DNA of 64,000 nucleotides, taken from positions 1 to 64,000 of the forward strand of contig CAMYII010000096.1 in the NCBI GenBank assembly GCA_947258385.1, given 5' to 3'. This document shows positions 53,860 to 60,995 of this stretch, piece by piece (positions within the stretch are counted from its first letter, which is position 1; every line of letters starts with the position of its first letter). The notes beneath the pieces are model-generated. The model had not been told where the DNA came from. It saw nothing but the letters and a program-made list of their open reading frames with translations, and searched no databases. Made by a program: the position numbers and the translations under genes. Source of the stretch: Acidiferrobacterales bacterium (lineage in GTDB: Bacteria > Pseudomonadota > Gammaproteobacteria > Acidiferrobacterales > SZUA-150).

Positions 53860-54672
53860 ATGCAAGTAGATCGATCAAGAATTGCTGCGATGCATCTGAC
53901 ATTGAACTCGAGCAAATTAACGATGTACGGGCCACAATGCGACGCTTTTGTGACTGCGGCCAGGCAGTTACTTGAGAGACAGCCGCCTGCTGGCTGGGAA
54001 TTCATTCAGAGCTCTGAGAGTACGGTCGTAGCAAAGGGCCTTGATCCGACATTCGCCTATTACAAGGAATACCTTGGAAGATCATTACTTGAGGGCATAA
54101 AGGGCTTTGTGCGGGGTTCACGCTGCGAACGGGCGCGGACACAGTCCCAACTCCTGATCGAGCATGGCTTTCGATCTCCATCCATACTGTGTTGGGGATA
54201 TTATCGAAGGCAGGAATTCATGATTACGGAGGGTATCGCTGGTTTGGGACTCGCCAAGTACATCTATACCCATTGGCAGCGCCCACTGCCCAAAGCGGAG
54301 TTACGGCTAAAGCGCAGCATAATTGACGCATTGGCACGGGAAATCGGCCAGCTACACAAAACGGGCATCGTGCACGGTGACTTGAGGCTAAATAACATTC
54401 TCCTTGAGATTAGCGATGGAAAACCTGTTTTTTATCTGATCGATAACGAAAGAAACCGAAAATACAGGAAAATTCCACGCCGCCTTGTGAAAAAGAATCT
54501 TGTGCAGGTGAACATGGTTCTACCAGAGGTGGTCACAAATACCGATCGACTTCGGTTTTTTAAAGCCTACAATAAAGTCTATGCCAGGTTTACGATAAAC
54601 AGGCAAAAAGATCTGGCAAAGAATGTCTACAAAAAAACCCTGCAGCGGCTTAGAGGAAAGTCATACCTCTGA
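53860..54672 (+). CDS. Lipopolysaccharide kinase (InaA/WaaP superfamily) protein, second kinase
   Basis: A 270-residue kinase-fold protein 33 bases after waaP. STVVAKGLDPTFAYYKEYLG holds the candidate ATP-binding Lys. HKTGIVHGDLRLNNILLE is the catalytic loop with Asp and Asn, and YLIDNERNRK is the DFG-equivalent. It could phosphorylate a second heptose, as WapP or WapQ do in Pseudomonas core. The gene becomes more A/T-rich than waaP, suggesting a separate history. Confidence 0.83.
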   Translation: MQVDRSRIAAMHLTLNSSKLTMYGPQCDAFVTAARQLLERQPPAGWEFIQSSESTVVAKGLDPTFAYYKEYLGRSLLEGIKGFVRGSRCERARTQSQLLIEHGFRSPSILCWGYYRRQEFMITEGIAGLGLAKYIYTHWQRPLPKAELRLKRSIIDALAREIGQLHKTGIVHGDLRLNNILLEISDGKPVFYLIDNERNRKYRKIPRRLVKKNLVQVNMVLPEVVTNTDRLRFFKAYNKVYARFTINRQKDLAKNVYKKTLQRLRGKSYL

Positions 54673-54931
54673 ACAGTTTTTCAATCTCAGGGCTCACACT
54701 CAATCACAGAGCGGTTGAGCTTTGGTTAATAAACAATGGTGACGGAAAACAGCCATCATCAGCTTTTGCCTGGGCTTAGATTGCCCAGTAAAACATAACT
54801 TGACTGCCTCTGACGAAAACACCGCGGGCGTCCCGGAAAACAGCAAATAGACGTGCCACAAAAAGGGAAGTGCAATAACACCGCCTCTTATGCATAATTT
54901 GCGATACACATTGACAACTGTTGCTTAACCA
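54673..54931. other. Intergenic region, A/T-rich
   Basis: About 260 bases between the second kinase and the membrane GT gene. TTGACAACTGTTGC at 54910 resembles a -35 box but no -10 partner fits the distance to the start. No gene or hairpin-plus-U-run was found. Confidence 0.3.
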
Positions 54932-56470
54932 ATGCCGAAAAAGTTCGCCTTTCGTATTCAGAACATTCATATCTACGCAGTAGCTGCAAGCGTTATCCTG
55001 TCCTTCTGGGCCATTTATGTCGATAACGTTATAAATGACGATGGCACACTATATATCCGCACCGCTGCGCTGATAAGCCAAGACGACTGGCAGGGCGCCC
55101 TGTCTCTCTACAAGTGGTCGCTTTATCCGGCCCTCATTTCATATACAAGCCAAACGACAGGACTAGGCCTCGAGCACGCTGCATTCCTGCTGAATATCGT
55201 GCTCACCGCCGCAATTGTAGTGTGCTTCATCGAGCTCGTTCGCGAACTCGGCGGTGATGATAAAACCATCTTTGCTGCGATGCTGACTATTTTGCTGTAT
55301 CCAGGAATCAACGAATATCGCTCGGCGGTCATACGTGATACCGGTTATGTTGCTTTTTATCTGCTGTCTTTCCTTTTCTTAGCCAAGTATGTCAAGCAGC
55401 TAAATTGGAGGTTAATACCGGGTTGGGCGGGCGCGCTGTTCATGGCCGCACTGTTTCGTATCGAAGGATTTGTCTTCCTTGGCGCCATGCCAATTATCCT
55501 ACAACTCAGAAGAATTCAAGATATTCGTGTACGGGCGGGAATTGGTATCGCCATCGCCGCCTTTTTGGTAATCAGCATGATTCTAGGTATGGGTTACTGG
55601 CAATACCGGCACCCAGTCACCGGCATCGATAAACTACCAATAGATACGGTCGTGGCACTATTTAAAAGTGGCTGGCAGTTTCTAGGCAGCGTAACGTCGG
55701 AAAGGCTGGATGTGATAGAGACCCAATTACTGCCGAAGTATTCTGTTGATTATGCACCGGTTGTACTGGTTACAATTATCGCAATAATTCTGGCGCACTC
55801 TGTAATTTCGAAACTCACACTCGTTTTTGCAATTCTGAGCCTTCACGCTATCCATAAGAAGATGTTTCTTTCTTTTCCGCAAACAAGGGTTGTTTGGCTT
55901 TCCCTGGCTCTATTGAATGTGGCGATACTTGCTTTTATTGGTACCGTGCGATTGTTTATCACCAGCCGCTGGCCACTGGCATTATCGCTAACCTTATTGC
56001 TGGCAGCGCCTTTCAGTCTTGCCTATCTTTACAACAACTGGCAGCAACGGCGTGGTGCGCCGCTTAAAAAGAACTGGATGTTTCCAGCGGTTTGTATTCT
56101 GTTGTTTCTAACTGCCATAAATGGGTTGACATCGTTCAGCAGCAAAACTCATATCAAGGAAGCGGGTATCTGGATCAGAGATAAAACCCCGCCCCAAACC
56201 ACGCTGCTCAGCAACACCCAGGTATTGGTGCATTATTCAGGCAAACAGGCCTTTCTTAACAATTATTCATGGGCACACATTATTGGCGTCATAAAAAGTG
56301 ATGGCATCTCCAATTATGACTATGTTGCCGTGCGCATAAGGCGCAATGAGGGAACGCGCGAAATCCAGGTGCGGGAGCTGCTCGGGTTGGAATCCGTCAA
56401 AACATTCAAAAATACCAAAGGCGACAAGGTGCTTATTTTCAAATTATCGGCGAAATCTGGCGGCGATTAG
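54932..56470 (+). CDS. Predicted GT-C membrane glycosyltransferase (ArnT/GT39-like)
   Basis: A 512-residue polytopic protein. The Asp pair NDDGTLYIRTAAL just after the first helix, and WSLYPALISYTSQTTGL, fit the extracytoplasmic catalytic loop of GT-C enzymes that use lipid-linked sugars. About ten helices follow (e.g. FAAMLTILLYPGINEY, GWAGALFMAALFRIEGFVFL). The C-terminal ~110 residues are a soluble domain. It may add an outer sugar or aminosugar to lipid A/core. Family is by pattern only; substrate unknown. Confidence 0.7.
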   Translation: MPKKFAFRIQNIHIYAVAASVILSFWAIYVDNVINDDGTLYIRTAALISQDDWQGALSLYKWSLYPALISYTSQTTGLGLEHAAFLLNIVLTAAIVVCFIELVRELGGDDKTIFAAMLTILLYPGINEYRSAVIRDTGYVAFYLLSFLFLAKYVKQLNWRLIPGWAGALFMAALFRIEGFVFLGAMPIILQLRRIQDIRVRAGIGIAIAAFLVISMILGMGYWQYRHPVTGIDKLPIDTVVALFKSGWQFLGSVTSERLDVIETQLLPKYSVDYAPVVLVTIIAIILAHSVISKLTLVFAILSLHAIHKKMFLSFPQTRVVWLSLALLNVAILAFIGTVRLFITSRWPLALSLTLLLAAPFSLAYLYNNWQQRRGAPLKKNWMFPAVCILLFLTAINGLTSFSSKTHIKEAGIWIRDKTPPQTTLLSNTQVLVHYSGKQAFLNNYSWAHIIGVIKSDGISNYDYVAVRIRRNEGTREIQVRELLGLESVKTFKNTKGDKVLIFKLSAKSGGD

Positions 56471-56523
56471 TGCGTACGGGTTTCGGCCGGCATCGGCGTA
56501 CTCTAGGAATAACGTCTGATTTA

Positions 56524-57255
56524 TCAACTACGCCTCAGCGAAATTGCTTCAAGTTCAGACCTGAATACGTCCATCATTTCCGGTTGACCTTCCCAGTTGC
56601 GCAAAAAACGCTGTACATCTTTAACAAATGCCCGCCTATGTTTCCATCGCGACCTGTGTACACGTAGCGCGTCAAGGTCGGTCAATATCGGTGAATTGTC
56701 ATGGATAATAATGTTCGTTGCCTTCATATCGCCATGACTGATACCCGCCTCTGCAAGTCTATGAAATATGTGTATGAGCTCCCCAACGACTTTTTTCCTG
56801 CTGGCCGCGCTGACATCTGATGAGGCGAAGAAATGTTGACACAGCTCTCCTTCCAGATATTCAGAAATAAAATAAGATTTTAATCTTATAGGGCCAAATC
56901 TGTATTCAATCACGGCTACCGGCTGAGGAGTTGCGATCCCATGAGCCAACAGCAAATGTGCGCTTTGCCATGATATTGACGCCCGCGTTTTTCTTAACGC
57001 GCGCCTTATTCCATGCCAGATACCTCTGACATTGTATCGTTTGACCACCAACTGACGATTATCAAGATTTACGATGCCGACCGTAGAACCGCTATCGGCC
57101 TTCAACAATCGCTCACAGGCGCCAGTCAACCACTCGTCCGGGGCTTCGACCAGCGATGCCATGGCAGGCGACTCGTAATCCTGGTTATATATGGTCACGC
57201 GCCGGAAAGTACGGTGAGTGGATGAGGTGCTACTTTGTGACTTTACTGACTTCAC
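56524..57255 (-). CDS. Lipopolysaccharide kinase (InaA/WaaP superfamily) protein, third kinase
   Basis: A 243-residue kinase-fold protein. VGIVNLDNRQLVVKRYNVRG carries the ATP-binding Lys, and GISHGDMKATNIIIHDNSPI is the catalytic loop. LTDLDALRVH serves as the metal-binding segment. It reads towards the GT-C gene (convergent) and is the third kinase-like protein in 4.3 kb. It could act as an RfaY-like (heptose II) kinase. Confidence 0.85.
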   Translation of the reverse strand: MKSVKSQSSTSSTHRTFRRVTIYNQDYESPAMASLVEAPDEWLTGACERLLKADSGSTVGIVNLDNRQLVVKRYNVRGIWHGIRRALRKTRASISWQSAHLLLAHGIATPQPVAVIEYRFGPIRLKSYFISEYLEGELCQHFFASSDVSAASRKKVVGELIHIFHRLAEAGISHGDMKATNIIIHDNSPILTDLDALRVHRSRWKHRRAFVKDVQRFLRNWEGQPEMMDVFRSELEAISLRRS

Positions 57256-57637
57256 TGTTGGCTTTTATGTCTGCGGTGTGCTCTGCCACGCGAAATCTAT
57301 TATACCAGACCGGATGATTGCATCGGGGCGACGGTTCTTGGACTTAAATCGGGATACCTTGCATCTGCAATATTTGCATAATCAGCATGGGGTTTTCTTG
57401 CGAATATGCATGAAAAAACGCAAGCGATCGGTGACGATAAAGCCCCGGGGGGTCAGAATCATATGTACTTGGCTCGCGTTTTCGGATTGTTTGCGATCCG
57501 ATATCCTCCAGTCTCGTGATTCGCGCTGACCAAATGGCACAGTAGTCCCAAACAAAGAGAGCTACAGTCGCTTGGTACGAATTATCCGCCGGTCAGCAAC
57601 GACTCTCCGGCTCACCAGATTTATCAAGGATCTTGGA
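57256..57637. other. Intergenic region, no gene seen
   Basis: About 380 bases upstream of the third kinase gene and downstream of waaC. The stretch 57390-57420 carries GCATGAAAAAACGC and AAGCGATCGG, but no family-like protein or repeat copy appears. It shares the A/T-richer composition of 54.7-57.5 kb. Confidence 0.35.
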
Positions 57638-58657
57638 CTATCCCATCAGCCTCGTCAGATGGTCCCACACTGTCGTTGGCGGCAGAGAGGCATAGCACGC
57701 GGGCTCGACTTCAGCCGGACCTTTATAGACACACACCTCCTGGATACACGGCGAGCAGGGGAAGTCCGCGCGCAGGTTGGTCTGCACCACCCCCCTGGCA
57801 CCGGTGAGCACCGGGCTGCTGGCGCCGTAGATCGTCACCGAGGGGATAGCCAGCGCCGCCGACAAGTGTGCCAACCCGGTGTCCACGGCCACAACGCCGC
57901 GCGCGCCGTTCAACACCCGCGCCATGCCGTCCAGGTCCATACGCTCCAGCACCGTGGCCCGTTCACTGGCCGCGACAATCCGCCGCGCGCGCTCGCGCTC
58001 TTCCTGCGTTCCCCACGGCAAATGCACTGCAAGACCCTCGCGATTGGCCATCGCCACCAGCTCGATCCAGTAGGATTCCGGCCACAGCTTGCTCGTCCAC
58101 GCCGTGCCGTGAAGGAAGACCAGGTAGGTCTCTTTGGCTGCCTGCCCTGGGGCAGGCAGGCGTAGGCCGTAATCCGGCTCATCGTCGACCGTGGGATAAC
58201 CCAGGCAGGCGGCGAATAACTGCCGTACGCGCGTGATCGCGTGCTGGCCTTTTTTCACAAAACACGGTTGCTGGTAGAACCACGACACCCACGGCTCGCG
58301 CGCCGATTCCTTGCTGAGCCCACAACGTTTGCCGCGCGCCATGCGCGCGATCCACACGCTTTTGAGCAGCCCCTGGGCATCAATGACCAGATCATAACGA
58401 CGCGCGCGCAGTGCCTGGCGAAACCGCACCCACTCACCGCTCACCACGGTGCGCCACAGTTGGCGGCGCCAGCGCCGCAGCGCCACCGGAATCACCCGGT
58501 CCACGGCCGGGTGCCAGGACGGGATCTGGGCGAATCCCTCCTCCACTACCCAATCAAAGCGGATGCCTGGCACCTGCCGCACGGCCTCGGTCACGGCCGG
58601 CAGGGTGTGGATCACATCACCCATGGACGAGGTCTTGATCAGCAGCACGCGCATCAA
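57638..58657 (-). CDS. waaC: Lipopolysaccharide heptosyltransferase I WaaC
   Basis: A 339-residue GT9 enzyme adding the first L-glycero-D-manno-heptose to Kdo. N-terminal VLLIKTSSMGDVIHTLPAV, FDWVVEEGFAQIPSWHPAVD, YDLVIDAQGLLKSVWIAR and the ADP-heptose site VAVDTGLAHLSAALAIPSVT with IYGASSPVLTG are typical. The start overlaps waaF by four bases (ATGA). A 22-base palindrome (CTGCCTGCCC / GGGCAGGCAG, two-base centre) at 58138-58159 lies within the coding linker. Confidence 0.95.
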   Translation of the reverse strand: MMRVLLIKTSSMGDVIHTLPAVTEAVRQVPGIRFDWVVEEGFAQIPSWHPAVDRVIPVALRRWRRQLWRTVVSGEWVRFRQALRARRYDLVIDAQGLLKSVWIARMARGKRCGLSKESAREPWVSWFYQQPCFVKKGQHAITRVRQLFAACLGYPTVDDEPDYGLRLPAPGQAAKETYLVFLHGTAWTSKLWPESYWIELVAMANREGLAVHLPWGTQEERERARRIVAASERATVLERMDLDGMARVLNGARGVVAVDTGLAHLSAALAIPSVTIYGASSPVLTGARGVVQTNLRADFPCSPCIQEVCVYKGPAEVEPACYASLPPTTVWDHLTRLMG

Positions 58658-59661
58658 TGTTGCGCCGCCATGGCCGCCAGCACCTGCTCAGGTTGGATGT
58701 CCCGCAGGCATTTGAGATGTCCAAACGGACACTCACGCTTGTTGCAGGGACAACACGGCATATTGAGTGAGACGATCTTCGCCTGCGGGTGCAGCGGCGG
58801 GGTGAAGCCGGTGGCGGTCGACCCGTAGACGGCGACCAGCGGGCGGTCGACGGCCGCGGCCACGTGCATCAACCCGGAATCGTTCGTCACCACCTGCGTC
58901 ATCAGGGCCATGAGATCAATGACCTCGGCCAAACGGGTACGGCCGCCGAGATCGAGGCAGCGATCACCGGTCAGCGCGTTGATCTGGCGCGTGATGGGCG
59001 CGTCTTTTTCCGAACCGAACAGCCACACCTGCCAGCCCGCATCGAGCCTGCTGTTCGCCACTTCGGTGAAATACTCGGCCGGCCAACGCTTGGTCGGGCC
59101 GTACTCCGCCCCCGGACACATGCCCAACACCGGCCCCTCGGGGCGCTGCAGACCGAGATTGGCGAGCGCCGCGTCCGCTGACTTGGCCTCGAGGCGGGGC
59201 AGCGGCGTTTCCGCCGGCAGGGGTTCGCCCGGCTCCAGCCCCAGCACATGGAAACGGTCGACGTTGCGCGGCAGCGCCGCTCGATCCATTTCGCGGATGT
59301 CATTCAACAGGCCCCAACGCCATTCGCCGAGAAAACCCGTACGCCGGCGGGCGCGGGCCAGAAAAGGGACGATGGCGGATTTGTAAGAACGCGGCAACAC
59401 GATGGCCCAGTCATAGCGCCGCTCACGCAGGCGCCAACCAAGCCCGATGCGCGGGCCCAGCCGCAGCTGCCCGTGACCCACTTGCAGCAGGATCGCCTCA
59501 TGGACCTCGGGCATACGAGCGAGCAGCGGTTCGGTCCAGGCCGGTGCGACCACATCGATGTCGGCATCCGGGTGCCGCAGCTTGAGCAGCTTGAACAGGC
59601 TCTGGGCCATCATCATATCGCCGACCCATGCCGGGCCGACGACGAGAATTTTTTCTGACAT
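58654..59661 (-). CDS. waaF: Lipopolysaccharide heptosyltransferase II WaaF
   Basis: A 335-residue GT9 enzyme adding the second heptose. ILVVGPAWVGDMMMAQSLFK, YDWAIVLPRSYKSAIVPFLA, GTFPGAEYGP-like MCPGAEYGPTKRWPAEYFTE and VTNDSGLMHVAAAVDRPLVA with VYGSTATGFTPP are diagnostic. CPCNKRECPFGHLKCL near the C-terminus is the usual cysteine-rich end of WaaF. The next gene downstream is waaC, co-translated. Confidence 0.96.
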   Translation of the reverse strand: MSEKILVVGPAWVGDMMMAQSLFKLLKLRHPDADIDVVAPAWTEPLLARMPEVHEAILLQVGHGQLRLGPRIGLGWRLRERRYDWAIVLPRSYKSAIVPFLARARRRTGFLGEWRWGLLNDIREMDRAALPRNVDRFHVLGLEPGEPLPAETPLPRLEAKSADAALANLGLQRPEGPVLGMCPGAEYGPTKRWPAEYFTEVANSRLDAGWQVWLFGSEKDAPITRQINALTGDRCLDLGGRTRLAEVIDLMALMTQVVTNDSGLMHVAAAVDRPLVAVYGSTATGFTPPLHPQAKIVSLNMPCCPCNKRECPFGHLKCLRDIQPEQVLAAMAAQH

Positions 59662-59672
59662 CGAGCGCCGCG

Positions 59673-59888
59673 TTAATCCTGGTTTTTCAGAACATACAAC
59701 GCGCCACAGTAAGGACAGCGTTCCTCGCCGCTGTCCTCAATCGGAAGATAGACCTTGGGATGGGAATTCCACAGGCTCATCCCCGGCATGGGACAGTGTA
59801 AAGGCAGATCCTTGCGCGTCACCTCATAGCGGTTCTGCGCATTGGCAGGCATCTCGCCGGTATTGGCTCTTCGGGTACTGACCATCAT
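59673..59888 (-). CDS. Small CHCC zinc-finger protein
   Basis: A 71-residue protein with the zf-CHCC pattern LPLHCPMPGMSLWNSHPKVY and CPYCGALYVL: Cys-His-Cys-Cys zinc ligands. Such proteins commonly lie next to ilvE/waaF in Gammaproteobacteria and resemble the mitochondrial complex I subunit NDUFS6 fold. Its role here is not known. It is 11 bases from waaF and 81 from ilvE, so probably co-transcribed. Confidence 0.92.
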   Translation of the reverse strand: MMVSTRRANTGEMPANAQNRYEVTRKDLPLHCPMPGMSLWNSHPKVYLPIEDSGEERCPYCGALYVLKNQD

Positions 59889-59969
59889 TCTCTCTCCGAC
59901 ATTACTTGAAGGAACCTCTGAATAAATCGCCCCTGGACCGCAGCAAGCTCTGAGGTAATCAGACCGTCC

Positions 59970-60899
59970 TTAACCATAAACCGGCGTCAACCATTCGGCA
60001 TTACGGTCTCGTCGCCCGTGCACCTGGTCAAAATACATCGACTGCAACTTCTCCGTCACCGGCCCGCGCGTGCCGGTACCGATGCTCCGTCCGTCGAGCT
60101 CACGGATCGGCGTCACCTCCGCGGCGGACCCGGTAAAGAAGGCCTCATCGGCCACGTAGACCTCATCGCGCGTAATCCGTTTCTCGCGGATCTCGATACC
60201 GGCCTCGGCGGCGAGCTTGAAGATGGTATCGCGCGTAATGCCCTCCAGCGCCGAGGTCAGTTCCGGGGTGTAAACCGTGCCCTCGCGGACGATGAAAACG
60301 TTCTCCCCGCTGCCCTCGGCGACAAAGCCATCCACGTCGAGCAGCAGGGCCTCGTCGTAACCGTCGCGTATGGCTTCCTGCAGCGCAAGCATGGAGTTGA
60401 TGTAATTGCCATTGGCCTTGGCCTTGCACATGGCGATGTTGACATGGTGCCGGGTATACGACGAGGTCCTGATACGGATGCCTTTTTGCATATTTTCCGC
60501 GCCGAGATAGGCGCCCCACTCCCAGGCGGCGACCATGGCGTGCACCTTGAGGTTGTCCGCCCGCAGGCCCATGCCCTCGGAGCCGTAGAAGCACATGGGC
60601 CTGACATAAGCGGTCTCGAGCCTGTTCTCGCGTACCACATCCACCTGCGCCCGGTTGAAGGTGTCTTTATCGTAGGGCAGGGGCATGGCCAGGATGTGGG
60701 CCGAGCGGAACAGGCGATCGGTATGCGCGTGGAGGCGGAAGATCGCCGTGCCGGCCGCCTCGGTCTTGTAGGCCCGCAGCCCCTCGAACACCCCCATGCC
60801 GTAATGCAGGGTATGGGTGAGCACATGCACCTTGGCCTCGCGCCAGGGAACCATCTCTCCGTCCAACCAGATGACGCCGTCGCGGTCAGCCATCGACAT
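59970..60899 (-). CDS. ilvE: Branched-chain amino acid aminotransferase IlvE
   Basis: A 309-residue fold-IV PLP enzyme making leucine, isoleucine and valine from 2-oxoacids and glutamate. VIWLDGEMVPWREAKVHVLT, HYGMGVFEGLRAYKT, MCKAKANGNYINSMLALQEA with the PLP lysine, and GSAAEVTPIRELDGRSIGTG are all typical. ATG 60899 has GGAG twelve bases upstream. It lies between the CHCC protein and glnE on the same strand. Confidence 0.97.
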   Translation of the reverse strand: MSMADRDGVIWLDGEMVPWREAKVHVLTHTLHYGMGVFEGLRAYKTEAAGTAIFRLHAHTDRLFRSAHILAMPLPYDKDTFNRAQVDVVRENRLETAYVRPMCFYGSEGMGLRADNLKVHAMVAAWEWGAYLGAENMQKGIRIRTSSYTRHHVNIAMCKAKANGNYINSMLALQEAIRDGYDEALLLDVDGFVAEGSGENVFIVREGTVYTPELTSALEGITRDTIFKLAAEAGIEIREKRITRDEVYVADEAFFTGSAAEVTPIRELDGRSIGTGTRGPVTEKLQSMYFDQVHGRRDRNAEWLTPVYG

Positions 60900-60995
60900 G
60901 CCACGTTCTCCTTCTCGCTTTCATCAAAACAATAATCTACGACAACACTAGGCCTTCAAGCGCGTGTCACCCGCTCTCTCAGGCCCGGTTAAACC

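Noticed and set aside
57390-57530. Remnant of a REP-associated transposase
   Set aside because: The open frame has no transposase motifs and is too short to support the idea.
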